Assembly: GCF_008831285.2 (NCBI RefSeq)
Contig: NC_045138.2
Location: 30,599,934 to 30,663,933, forward strand
Reading direction: 5' to 3'
Source: Nymphaea colorata
Lineage: Eukaryota; Streptophyta; Magnoliopsida; Nymphaeales; Nymphaeaceae
Length of the DNA: 64,000 nt
Numbering within the stretch: position 1 is the first letter of the stretch; each line of letters opens with the position of its first letter. A program made the position numbers and the translations under genes. Of the stretch, positions 35,934-48,931 are shown in pieces. Below the pieces are notes generated by a model that worked only from the letters and a program-made list of their open reading frames with translations, searched no databases and was not told where the DNA came from.

Positions 35934-38284
35934 CATCTCCGCCGCCATGATCTGCTCTTCTTTCTCCTGTCTTCTCCTTTTCCTGTATGTAGTCCAATAC
36001 GTACAATTTTTTTTTGTTTTGTATACGACCTTGTAATTTTCGAGAAAATGTTTTCTACAGTAATGAATGAATTCATAAACCGTTGGGTGCCAACATCTTC
36101 AACTAGATTGTCTTTGTTCATTTGTGGGTTAAAGATTTAAATGCCGGATTGTTTTGTTAATCGACAAGTGGTTGCCTGCTTGGCCTCAGCTTACTCACAG
36201 AGAAGATTACTCACAGAGAAGATACGGGCAATGAAGAATTTGGATAAAGATGTGCTCCTGTTTCTTGTTACCAGAAAAATTGAATCAAAATTGGGCACGA
36301 CAGTTTGGATTAGGAAGATGAGAGTTTGAAGCCACCAGCTAAATCTTGCTCTATATCCTTAGATCTGTCATTAACACCACTAACTTCAGGCTACCAACAA
36401 ACCATCACATGATTGAATGCACCGATTCATGTGAATATAACAGGGCGCCATGAATTTTGCAGGCAAGCAGCAGATCATTCTGCCTAATAACCGGCAGGGT
36501 GTGAAAAGAGATTCTCCAAAAACCCAAAATCGTCTTGCATCAGATCCTGGCAAATCCAAATCCCCTGCACCACAATCTCCTTGTTAAAGAAACAACTACC
36601 ATTTCTCCGTCGGAAGCTCAATATTCCCAAGACTGCTGAGTACTGTAAGTCATTAATAATTAGTCCATGTATAAAAAAGACGGCAACAACCATGCTGCTC
36701 CTTTTAAAAAAACGACATTATTGTCATTCTTTTGTACTCCAAGAACCTTCTCAGAGATGCAAAGTCCACCTACTGGGTCCGGCGCCCTCTGACCGGCGGG
36801 CGACTTCGCCGGCCCCACTGCTCTGTTGGGTCCCACCTCACATTATCAAAGATGTTTTGGCAGCAAACGCAAGCATCTCATTGGCACATAATTGTTAGTT
36901 TCTCAGGGAGAGGAGATCAGTCATCTCTCCACACCTTGCATGCATGTAAAAAATCCGCGACCGAAAAGCAGAGCATGAAGAAACAAAACCATGACGCAGT
37001 TCTGATGAAAGAGAGATGAGTTCTCAGAAGCAGGAAAACATGGCGTACTGAAAACTTCAAAAGATGAGAGAGAGAGAGAGAGAAAAGACATGCCAATCTC
37101 ATTCTCCCGCAAAAGATACCGCAAAAAAAGGACACAAATCATTTTTCTGCCCCAGGAATTATTGCTGAATCTTGCCGTCCAAATGGAGCCACCGTTTAAA
37201 ATATCTACAAATGGGCACTAAAGCCAAGTGAATTCTGTCACAAACCATTTATTGGATTTTGTTTTGTTATCGGCTGCCATGTTTCAATTCCCCTGTCCAC
37301 ACTCTTCTTCTTGCTCCATGTTCAAAATAAAGTTTCGAGTTTCATGTTGGTAGCTTCTTAGCATAATTTATGCAGTCTCGCATTTAAAGGGCACCACAGT
37401 TAGTTGAATGATCAAATTTTTTATGTGATTAGGTATCTAGAAAGATATTTTAACATAACTCTGGTACATTTTCGGGCATTTATGTCCCTTCCTGCAAGTT
37501 GGTTTATTTATAGCAGTTGCATTCCTCTACTCAAATCTCAATAATGGTGTCACTATCTCGATCGGGGTGAGAGACATGTTTGTTGGTTTAATCGTTGATC
37601 TTGCAACCATGCAAAGTTAGACAGAAGAGCTCCCTTGAACTCTAAGAGCCGTCGCCCATGCTCCTGCTCTGAGAAAACGGGAGAAGAAACCTTGTCCAAG
37701 GCTTGGATCGAGTTTTCAACAAGTGGGTATATCTTATTGGTAGCTAGCATTTATATGTCAAATGCATGTACCATAGAAAGTTTTTGGTGAACAAAGATGA
37801 AATCCTGTCCTATGGCCCCTCCGCTACTCCTAGGGTTTAGAGCTACTTCGGTGTTGAGTTGGGTCCCATGCCGCAGATTAGTTAGCCAATGCTTTCCCAC
37901 ATTGGCATAATGGGTGGTTGGAGCCCATGCTATTTTAACAAGCTACGTGCTTCCTACCAATCACTAGCGGAAGTCGGTGTGTCCCCACTTTTCGGTGTGA
38001 TGTAAAGCGTAACATTTGGAGATAGACATATGAAACATTTTTTTTTCTCTTTTATTTTTTTTAATGACTACAACCCCTGAAACCTCTAAGGGTTGGCGCA
38101 CTAGCTTGGCTCAATGGTTGCATATGACTATTACATAGCCAACTTAAATACTTGTTGATTTCTTGCACTATCCAACGTAACTCTGGATCCTAAAGACAAA
38201 GAGAAGGAACATGACGACCCTTTAAAAGGAGAAACCCTAGGGAGCAATACCTTAGGGTGAGTTGCTATAAATATTATCTATTAG
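35934..38284. other. P450 3' flank and intergenic DNA
   Basis: The P450 3' UTR probably ends near AATGAATGAA at about 36062. Beyond it I see no supported gene; small open frames at 36141-37142 look random. A short GA tract lies at 37063-37082. Confidence 0.5.
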
Positions 38285-38456
38285 CGTCATTAAATGTTGT
38301 CGCTATAGCTCATAGATTGGTCACGCAGGCAAGACTAGAAGGCATTTCCCTTCTCAACCATGAGAAAAGCCGTCATTAAATGTTGTCGCTATAGCTCATA
38401 GATTGGTCACGCAGGCAAGACTAGAAGGCATTTCCCTTCTCAACCATGAGAAAAGC
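38285..38456. repeat. Perfect 86-bp tandem duplication
   Basis: Units 38285-38370 and 38371-38456 are identical by direct reading, from CGTCATTAAATG to GAGAAAAGC. Perfect identity implies a very recent event, or an assembly artefact. No gene overlaps. Confidence 0.9.
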
Positions 38457-39503
38457 AGCAGAGTTTAGTTACAAGTACCGGGAAGCGGCGTCGTTATATG
38501 TGCCGACAGTGACAATATTGCCTTGATCTGCCACCATCTAATGATCAGTGATTCTGCTTCATCTTTCACATCTTTTCCCATGCTCATAGAACATCATTTC
38601 ATGTCAATTACTCGCAAATTAGTAACAATTTGCTCACAGATTGTACTATTGTGGATCAAAAGCCTGTTTCGATCTTTCAACGGGTTTTCAGCAGCATTGT
38701 ACAGACGTGTAAAAGGCTATAAGCCTCTAGCTAGGCCCTTCTTTCTTCTCTCAAACACTTAAAAGGGGAGATTCTTTGCGTTGATAATTGCTCAGTTTTT
38801 GTTGTCACATCAGGTCCGCACCATCTTTTGAAAGAAGGAGACCTCCCGTCAGCATCATGAAAGCACTAGAGACGATGACAAGATGGAGTATGATGATATT
38901 GCCAAGCGTCTCTTTTGGGTGTTGGCCGGCCGGCATGCCCATATTGAGGCAGGTGAGAATATCTCCGGGAAATCTTCACACTGTGAAGCACATGCCTCTT
39001 CAATTTAACGGGGAAGCGATCCCTTGGGGAGGGGAAACCTGGCCTAGCTGATTTAACTTGTCATAGCTGTGGCTAGCTCTGTATGGTAGAACTCAACGGA
39101 CCTTGGCTCTAGAGGCGGAGACCCATATGAGCCAGAGGGCAGGTAAGACAAGACGAGAGGACCAACAAGTTTTATCTATGGAGGCACTGCCCATGCAACT
39201 GCTACAATGGATCTAGTTGCTAGTTCAACTAATTTTTTGTTCGTTCAACCATTGCGGGTTGCCTGGAGTTTTAGTTAATTAAGTGTAAATCATTGTGCAA
39301 CTATATTTGTGATTTTGATTCTTTATCCTTCTGTTGCTTCGAATGGTTGAATTTGGCTCTGATACTAATTTTAAATAGGCCTGCATGCATGTTCAATCCC
39401 ACTAAGTGATCTTATTGTGTAATCTTAATTTAGTAATATTTTTCACGCACTAAGCCAATTGGGATGGACCATATTTGGGTTAGCTTTGTTTTAGGTTGTT
39501 ATA
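38457..39503. other. Intergenic DNA with a weak LTR-retrotransposon trace
   Basis: GGCTCTGATACTA at 39355-39367 is the reverse complement of a typical plant primer-binding site (TAGTATCAGAGCC), hinting at a minus-strand LTR-element remnant. No LTRs, gag or pol are visible. An open frame at 38830-39008 ends near a GTGAGA donor but matches nothing I know. Confidence 0.3.
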
Positions 39504-39929
39504 GTCTGCACAACAAGTCGTGCCAACTAGGGTTCGACTCGAATTTGCTCGAAAAAACTCATATCGAGCTCAACCTTCTCATAAATAAATTGAGTTCGAG
39601 TTTAAATTTACAGTCAAAATGTTAAACGAATTGAGTTCGAGTTGTACAGACTCGACTTATTTAAACTCGGCTCGGCTCGCTCAACTCAACTACGTTAAAA
39701 CAGTTCATCATAGTTGAGCTAGTTAAATGAGTCAATGAGTTAAACAAGTTGACGAATTAGACAAGTTAATAGAAACTAGGTAGCTTAACTGAAGCAAGTT
39801 AAACGAGTTAAGCAAGTCGAGCTCGAGCTTGTTGCTATACAATCATGTTCAGCTCGAGTTTGTTCTATGGAGTTCAACACAAGTTTCAGCCGAGATCAAG
39901 TTTTTTGAGTTGGCTCGTGTGTAGCCCTA
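39504..39929. mobile_element. CGAG-family element, 426 bp
   Basis: It shares its start (GTCTGCACAAC), GGTTCGACTCGAA, GCTCGAAAAAACTC and end (GTGTGTAGCCCTA) with the copy at 30925-31299. Flanking GTTGTTATA (39495-39503) and GTTGTATA (39930-39937) fit a target-site duplication with one base lost. It is non-coding. Confidence 0.6.
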
Positions 39930-42900
39930 GTTGTATAGTTGTATTGCTTTCGTATTCAAGAAAATAAATGCATTATTCATCAACATGCGACAAAGGCAGC
40001 ATACAAATCCAATGGCATAATCTAGTTGTTGCTGACCTAATTGTGGTCAGCCAAACAATATAATCGCTTATTCACACATGTATACCGTGGAGTTAGTGGA
40101 TCAAATTTTAAATAAAGATATCTGCAGTAGATTTCATAGATTTCACGGATAAGAAAGTGACCTCGTCTATCCATCAAGTGAGAAAAGATTATAGTTGAAA
40201 ATCTTCTCCGATTCTTCCCTTTACGTTAAGGATTACCATGCTCGCACTCGAGTCAAAATTGAATAAAGTAAACCTCCAACTTGCAATTAACAAATGCACA
40301 TTACGGATTCACAAACGTTGATAATGATTAGAAAGTCACTGATCACGGCATAATTGAGTTGAAAATGATCACGCACTTACGAGAAAATGTGCAACGAAAA
40401 GATCAAATTATAAAACCAACAATGTTTTTAACAGGCACAAAATTGTCGGGACTTGCCAAAAGATGCACTACAAGAAGATGGAAATGCCAATACGCCAATT
40501 TGTTAATAAAAGAAAGATCGCAATTTTGTTTGCAAGATTTGATTTGATAAACTGCATATACACCTATCCACATAAAGAGCATATTCCATACAACTAAATA
40601 ATAGATTGAGTGGAAGAAGATTAGTAGGGACAAAGCTAAGATATGAAAAAAAAAGCATCATTTGTAGATCGTTTGACCTAAAGGGCCTATGCCCACATAA
40701 GAAAAAGATAAACTCTCTTTCTCTTATTTTCATTCCTCCACTACATCACAGAGTTAGACAAGTCAACTTCTTAAAAAATATAGAGAAGATGGAGTTCTTT
40801 GAATGAAGATATCAAGGATAGGAGTGCGCTTTGTTATAAATTTTGCCGAAGTTGGCAACCCTCGTCAACATGGCTGACTAAGATAAGGGACTTAGATGAA
40901 TGCCATCAAATCAAATAATAGTGAGTTTTGGACGTTATAATTTGTATAAGCCTTAGCCACATGATGCTCATGCATGCATCGGTCCAACAAACAAGCAAAA
41001 TGAACCTAACATGCATGTCGTGTTTAAATGTAGCTTCCTAAAGACATTAATTGATAAGAAGAGCAATGTATTCTGGTAGCACATGTTTTAGGAGGACCAT
41101 GTTCTTAAGTTAGAAGGCATATTGTGATTTATACATAAGCACACTATTTTTCTTAGGACAAGAACATGATGCTCTTTAACTATGTGTTCAATAATCCTAT
41201 GCTTTAAAATATTATGCAAAATTTTGTACTAAAGTCTTCTGACCAAAGTACTTCTGGAAATTAAGATAACTGAAAAACCTTCTTGTTGATGTCCACAGTC
41301 AATTCTGCTTGATAAGCTAGCTGCTCATTCCGCAGCTTTCCAACTGACAGATTTTTCACACTAAGAACCTGAAAATGATGAGGGATGAAAACTCTAACTG
41401 GTTCACAATGTGTGCTATATGGTCTTTTCACCAACTCTAAACTATATGGAAGAGTGGAACATATGAAAGATGGTAAAAGTACTTGAACAGTGGCATACCC
41501 AGGAAAAGCTAGGCAGTGGGTGAGCAGGGAAAGCAATATGTTGCCTAATAAGGGATGAGGAAAAATGTACTCTTAGCCATTACTACCCTACCACATCATG
41601 TATCATCTTTTGCATGCCTTCCATTTGCACTACCTAGAGCCTTCACATCAGCTGCATTCTACACATCACATCATGTCATCAACTCCAATGTTCCACCCAT
41701 TTTCTCTAGTCATATCATCATTTTGTTGAATACCATAATTGGCCCTTGCCCTCATTGATTTGTGAGTTCATGTCAGTGAAATCACATTGCTTTTATATTT
41801 CTTTATTGGCAAGCTGGAATTAGCTAGACTCCCACTAATGGCCTAAACAGGAGAATACAAGCAACTTGTGAGCTCTCTCTCTTTCTCTACTACCCAACTG
41901 TTTATTGAATTCTTTTCTTGGAAAAGTGCTCTTCTTAACAGGATTTGATGAAATTTATGGCATACTCCACCCATATAATTTCTTCCAAGTGAAATCGAGA
42001 TATAGCAAGCAATAGCTGAAGATTTTGAAACGGAAAGAGATTAAGAAGCAAAAAAAAACCAGTGGAAGCCATCTTTTGGTAATTGCGGCCGGAGAATCCT
42101 CTCTGGCCGGTAGGTCCTACTGGTCGGAGAAGCATTAATGTGCAGGCCAACTAATTATTCCGGCGACTTTTGGAGCAAGCAGATAATTTGATTTCTGGGA
42201 GCCCAAACTATTTATCCTTACTTTTTGATGATTGGTGACATAAAACGGTTCAAGCATGGGGTCCATAATTAATTTCGTCAAACTAGTTCATGGAAGCTAG
42301 TTATCAAGGTGATCAAGCAGACTTTGTCCCAACCAAGTCCTAGACAAAAGCATGTCTCCTACTTGTTTGATTTGATAAGGCAAATTGTGCTTTCAAAAGA
42401 AAAACGGCTGCATTTAATAAAACCCGGACATGAGAGTATGGGTCCAAAGTTTTGGTTTTTCTGAAAACCATAATCCGCAATTGAGGGGCACCAATATGTA
42501 AATAAAATAAATGCAGGCTCGTGTGGGCAATTGGGCGCCCCACAAGCCTAGCTGCACCTAGGTCCACAAAAAATCATTCGTTGTGCATTGTGATTGATTA
42601 TTGGTAGTGAAGCATGAGCAGACAAGCCAAGGATGAAACACCCTCTCTCGCTTTCTCTCTTATAAATTCGATCCCATGAAGTTTTTAACAGTTTAACGTC
42701 ATATCCTTCTTTTTAATTGATCTTTTCTTTATATATATAGTCTTTTGCATTTATGCATACTACGGAAATTCATGAAAAAATAAACTGATAGAGACATGCA
42801 TAAGAAGACAGTACATGACAATAATCAGTAGGTGCAAAAGCCCATACGCGCAAAGGCCAAATTCTGCTGCCTGGCTGGCTCTCTCTCTCTCTCTCTCTCA

Positions 42901-43727
42901 AGAGCTGACAACATACGGTAATGATCTGTGGGTGTCTGTGCAGTCCATAAGCTCTGCTCGCTGTCGTTGAGCAAAGAATCCAAGCGGCACCTCTCTCTCT
43001 CTCTAAATCACTTACTGCTGCCTGCTCAAGATATGAAGCAGGAAGAGTGTCATAACAAGGTACTTTGGCACAATATGCCTGTCTCTTGCTTTGAGCACTG
43101 TCCTCTTCTTCTCTCTACATTGGCGCAAGATGCTCTCCTTTTAAAGAGGGGAGAGACTGTCACCGGCCGGCCGGCCGGCCGTAGCCTTGCCGATGCGTCA
43201 CAGCGCATCACATCGAACAGAGGCTCTCACATTTTAGAGAAAGGAGAGCTCCTTCTTTCTCTCTAACAAACCTAACCAGAAGATGCTCCACATATCATAT
43301 GCAGCCATATGTGCAGTCGTACGGGGCGATGTATATATGCCAACCTCCATCCATAATCTATTGTCCCCAAGATTTGCGGGTACACGCAAGTTTCGAGACA
43401 AGCAGTTAATTTTCTCTTTTTTCAAAAAATTATACTTGATTGACTTTTTTAAGAAAAAATTAATTAATAAAAGGCATATTTTGGCATTTTAGTGAATTGA
43501 ATATAGTTGGTTGTAGTTGTGACCCTTTTTTTGGACAAATAATATAATTGGATAGTTACCATATAAATCTATGAACAAACGACCATATATAAAGTTTTAA
43601 ACAAATAATCAACGGGGGTCTGACCTTTCAGGTGAGCGAAAGACTTATTACCAATCTATATAAAAAAAAAGAAGGCTGCCTTCCCCTCTCCTTCTATAAG
43701 CAGATGTGCCACGCCAACTTGGGGATC
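39930..43727. other. Intergenic DNA with no supported gene
   Basis: AT-rich with short open frames only. Notable points are a GGCATACCCAGG fragment of the AGCCAGG-end repeat at 41490, CT tracts at 42880-42900 and 42990-43006, and a run of four to five GGCC units at 43165-43181. Confidence 0.5.
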
Positions 43728-44091
43728 AGGGCTTGGTTCGAACTCGCTCATGTAAGATGGACTCGAACTTGATTCATTTAATAAATGAGTCGAGAGTCGA
43801 GTTCAAGTTTGAATTAAAACTCGAGTTATAAATTAAAACTGCATGATTTCGACTTATTTAAACTTGACTCGGCTTGTATCTTCCTTGTTTGCTAATCCAA
43901 AGGGCATATCAGTCAGTAGTTTTCATACCATTTTGTGGTTTTCATCTTCATTTTTTTTAAATAAGAATAAAGTGGCTTAAGCTTAAACAAGTTCACCTTG
44001 AGCTCCGACTTTCTTTATCGGGTCAAGCTTGAGCGAAGCAATATATGACTTGAGCTGAGCTTGGTGTTTGCTCAATGTACATCCCTACCCC
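43728..44091. repeat. CGAG-family repeat, degraded copy
   Basis: It contains GGTTCGAACTCGCTC, AATGAGTCGAGAGTCGAG, CTTGACTCGGCTTG and a right end CTCAATGTACATCCCTA like the family terminus. The left end is unclear and no target-site duplication was found. Confidence 0.45.
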
Positions 44092-46616
44092 TTCTGCTTG
44101 CTTCATGTATCATGGTTGCATTAATGCCTAGGGGAGGGTCATCACCTTAGGATCACACTTTCCCTTCAAGTTCAAGGGCATAGGAGAGTAACGCTCATAG
44201 GAATTGAACTGACGACACACCAGTAGCACGGAACAGGTTGCCGCAAAATCCAATCAATGGGCAGCTGGACTTCAAGTACTTCCAATAAAAATGTAATGGC
44301 AGAATGAGTTGTGGCAAGATCGCCGATTTGATTCAGTAACTCATTTTCACAACATTGACCAAAACATTCACTGAGGTCCACACAGTTTGAATGTCTTCAC
44401 CAACTCTGTTCCTCACAGAATATGTGGGGTTTAACGCGTTGCTAGTTGTCCGACAGCCACGGCCAGTAACAGTCCGGCAGTGCCAACATCTTAAATTTGC
44501 CACCAAAAAGAAAAAAAGAAATTGAAAGCATCAGCGTGGTTTATTTGCAAAGACACTTCCCAGAAAAATAATGAGAATGTCATGGTCCATGTTTTGTCCC
44601 ATTAAAACAGCCTCTGTCTCCATATTAAAACCGTGGAGCCCAGCTTCTAGCCACGGCCAAGCCTTTCTTCATCTCCCTTCGCTACAGAATGACACAGTCC
44701 AAAAATTATGTGTCATTCAAATAATATCGATACACAATCGATCGCTCCAAAGTTCTTCCTTTTTCATCCTAACATATTGTAAAATGCAATAATTGGATTA
44801 TCTGTTATTTTGTATCTCTAAACCAGTTCTGCTCTCTCTCCCTCTCTCATCTATTTTGATTTGCATGTGCCTAGAAATTTTGGATGTATTCATTAATATA
44901 TATATGTGTGTGTGTGTGTGACAATCTATAAAAAGTTTATGCACTCTAATAATTGGCAGTTGATGAAAGTATACATCATGACCTGAACTTGTCCTATTAG
45001 CCTACTCCTTTTTCTGCTTTTTCTTTTGTATTGCCGCTACTAAGCTAACCTAATTAAGTTGAAATTGTTGGTAATTGTTGCTTTATAGCGCTTCTTGCTT
45101 TTCTCAGCTACCCATGATCCACTGTTCTTATTGGCTGCCTCAACCGGCAGATTCAGAGTTCTCTTTCTCATCCACTGTTCTTATTGTCTGCTTCAGCCTT
45201 GTTTTCAGGAAGATTGAGAACTCTCTTTCTCTCTCTCTCTCTCCCTTCTCTCATAGTATCCTAATATGACAGCACAAATGCTAATTGGTTGGCATTTAAC
45301 TCTAGACTAATTCAGTAGGTATATATTCAAATTATTTTTCTTGGGTACCTTTTGAAACCTCGTTGCCATATTAATGTAACTCCAACAAGTTTTGAAGCGG
45401 CATAATATTTTGATTTTTTTCATAATCTATTACTGTCAGGCACTTAATGCTGTGCATTGTGTTCGTTTCTCTACTGCCCATTGCGAAATGCCACTCTGCA
45501 ATTAACTAACTAACATTGTCGACAGATGAAAATATATAAAGTTATGACAATCTCCACAACGAAACTTTAATGTTATAGATTACCTTAACTAGAAATTTCA
45601 TCCCACCAGCCGTCTTTTTAAGCAGTAGTTTTCAAGCATTAATTGCTGTTCCTTCCATTTGTTGGGTATTAAATTCTCATCATGTGCGTGTCCCTATTGG
45701 ACTACCAAGCTTAATTTCCTTTCTAGATCAAGCGGGAAAGAATTGACAGCATCATTCTATCGGCCGTTGTTTATGCTTCTTCCTTTTTGGATTTTGACAC
45801 ATTATACTCTTTTTCTCAAGTTTGAGATTCACAAGATTGAGACTGAATACGTAAATCTTTGAGTAGGTGGTGAAGGCAGTCAGGGACTGCTGAAAATACA
45901 TATAATAAGAATGTATTTGAATCTCAGAGACAAATCACACGTTTCACAGGTTAGTAAATGGAGCATGGGATCCATATTGTAGAATTCTAAGTTCATTATT
46001 CAACATCTATTTTGGGTTTCATCATTCTAAGTTCACATATTTTAATTCTTTTTCTTATGATGGGTCATATCCTGTCCCTCCTGAGTTGTCAAGTTTGTGA
46101 ATATGGCCGATTCCAGCTGGTTTCTGATAATGATGCAGCCAAAGCCACATTTGCTGCAGCAGGAATTCAGCATCCGCTTTCTCTCCATAGCCAATCATGC
46201 TAATTGTTGAGTCTATCATCAGTCTTTGTTATGCTAAGAAGAAAATAATCATAAAGCAGAAGAGGACAAGAAACAAGCAGACTATTATTTGTTTTTGCCT
46301 GCTGATGGGCTTTTTCATTCTGCTCTCTGTATTACTAGAAGGAGAAGACGATGACAGCGACGGCGACGGTGGCATCATATATGCCATGAAAATGACCCAA
46401 CATGTAAAGATAAGAACTACCATCTTTTAAATTTTTTGAACTGGTTGAGTTCCATGTATGTCTTCCAAGATATGCGGACCAGATTGAGCTAAAGAGTGAA
46501 AAGATAACACAGTGGACATTTCATTCATGATAATGGTTGTAGACCCTGCCTTGGGCTCCTTCTTTTGCCTGGCTTGGTGGGTCAGCTCCAACACCATGAG
46601 GGATGAAGGCTATTAG
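44092..46616. other. Intergenic DNA with no supported gene
   Basis: A 69-codon minus-strand frame (44172-44381) reads fairly protein-like but matches no family I know. A CT tract lies at 45224-45243 and a (GT) tract at 44907-44919. Nothing else is evident. Confidence 0.4.
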
Positions 46617-46795
46617 GTGGCAGTCGCCGGAGAAACAAGAACTTTCATTGCAGAGACAAAACTATAGTTTCAAAATTTTAACAAGCGTCAAAATATAATT
46701 TTTTAAAATTACAAATAATTTTTTTTTTTTTTTAAATCTGAGGAGGGGCCATGGCCCCTGCCAACCCCCCCTCCTGCCTCCGCCCTGCGGGCGCT
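46617..46795. repeat. Dispersed repeat ending in GGGGCCATGGCCCC
   Basis: An A-rich/T-rich body ends in a 14-base palindrome and CCTCCTGCCTCCGCCC. It resembles the segment at 29460-29645. The left border is approximate. Confidence 0.45.
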
Positions 46796-48870
46796 AGAAA
46801 GATAGCACGCTGAGCGAGAAAAGACCGGCCGGAGACCGCCGTCTAAGTGTTTAATTAGCGCAGCCAACTTAGTTAGTCGTGGGTATATATTTAGATTGGA
46901 ATCCAGATTTTTTCTTCCACGATGCATTGATGTTTGTTTAGTACTTTTTTGTTCATGAAATTTGGATTATTAAACGGATTTGGTCATCGTGATCTGATGC
47001 CTGAATTCCTGAAGAAGCAAACTCCAGTTTCTTGGTAATCAATTTCAGATGAATGGGATATATATATGGCGGGACTCGATGTTGGTGCTTTTTACGTTTC
47101 TAAGCTGCAAGAGTACAGAAAATGCAAGCACAACAACTGCCATATTTCACAGTCCGCATTAATGCCCTTCATGATTCCTCATATATGTAAATGTTCTTTG
47201 ACTAGATATCCTTATATACATGTGTAATAAGTACCAAAAATGTGCATGATCTCCCAATTCTTCTGTTTGGGATGATCATGCATGCTGTCATAGTGTCTTA
47301 ATTAGACTCAACATGGTCCTGATCCATCTCCTTCTAACTACTAAGGAGAAGTAGATATACAATGACACATCCTCGGGACAAACTGGCCGGAGCCTAGCTG
47401 CATGGAACAAATCTCCTGGTCGACAGTCATCGGCCTGAATTATCCGGTACTCAAATCAAATCGGTGGACAAACTGTTCATCTCGGCCGCGGGCCGACAAC
47501 GGAGAAATTTGCTCCGCGCCGTCACCATCTTAGAACTTACTCCGCAACCATAACATGGGGCCCTGGAGTTAAAGGCTGAGGCAAGAAGGGGCCATGCTGG
47601 TGTGGGTGCTGTTCCCTCTGTGTTGGGCCAATGTGTGCTGATGCCTTCACTTCCCTCTCCTTGGAGTCATGTTGCAGCCATTGTGGGGCTCTGTTGTACT
47701 AGAACAATTTGGCAAGCAACATGTGGGGACCTTGGCCCAGGTTTGAGCCAACCATGGGGACCTAACTTGATCAATGCGAAATGGGCCTCGACGGTCTGGT
47801 TGGGCTCAAAGGCAGCCTCTGTCATAGCTATCAATTAAACCTCATACTGCATCTTTGTGGAACAAATGCCTTATCAAAAATGTAAACTCAAACACTTTCT
47901 CATCCTCACTTCTGCTACTTTTAACTTTTCTTTCAGATACAGAGATCCCACCACCTGGTCGCGCGCCCATGTGACTCCGACGAATTGCGGTTTTACATGT
48001 GTACTCAAAAACATTGTGCATTCAATTCCCCATGGGATCATCAAACTAGTGACTAATTGGAGCAAGGTCTTGTCGGCCAAGCTGCCATCTAGGAGAGAAG
48101 TTTAAGTCATGATCATGACTAATGCAAGTTTCAGACTATATGCATGTATCTTCTCAATGAGCAAATGTGATGACTATAAGCCTCAAAGGAACCATGCACA
48201 ACCGGGTGGCAAGGTGGCTCGCACTCATCGGGTTTGAGGTTTCAATCATGTGGTCATCGTCACTATCCAGCGTGTTATTCCTATGGGCTGCAAACACTGT
48301 AATCGAGTTGAATAATGTACTATATGTCCATCTAAGACCCAAAGAAAGCCAGAATCTAAGCATAAGGGTAAGGCCTCTAAGGTCTTACCCAAAAGACCGG
48401 TGTTCCTTTAGTAAACATTAAACAAATATATAAGATGATTACATATATGTAGATTGATTATGAGTCCCGGGTTTAACTTGATTGATGTATGAATGGTTTA
48501 TAAATCAGTTTACCTAGTCTTCACATTTACACATTTACTCAATCAAGATGTTTCCTGCACCAAAGAGATCGAAGAGCAAGAGAGACAGAGACTCAACCTC
48601 CCCTGTTTGTGCGGGAGATTTACGAAGGAGTAGAAAAAGAATGGTTTGCACATTTACTTATACACAAAAACTCGTTACTTTTTGTTAATCAGGAGATCAA
48701 GTAGTTTTCTTCACTACCAAGTCACGTATGCATGTGATGATAGACAGCAACTTTTCTTCAACAGTCTCAAGTTTTTCTGATCCTGATCAGATTCTACCTG
48801 TTATACTTTTTTACATTTAAACAAAAATATAGAATATTATGTTTCAGATTTTGAATCTTTCTTACACATG

Positions 48871-48931
<61 letters not shown>

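Noticed and set aside
38830-39008. Open frame ending near a GTGAGA donor, protein-like composition
   Set aside because: No start, no acceptor at the right phase and no family recognised.
48190-48250. tRNA-like segment (TGGCAAGGTGG ... GGTTTCAATC)
   Set aside because: Only weak A- and B-box resemblance, no cloverleaf can be drawn, no tail or flanking duplication.
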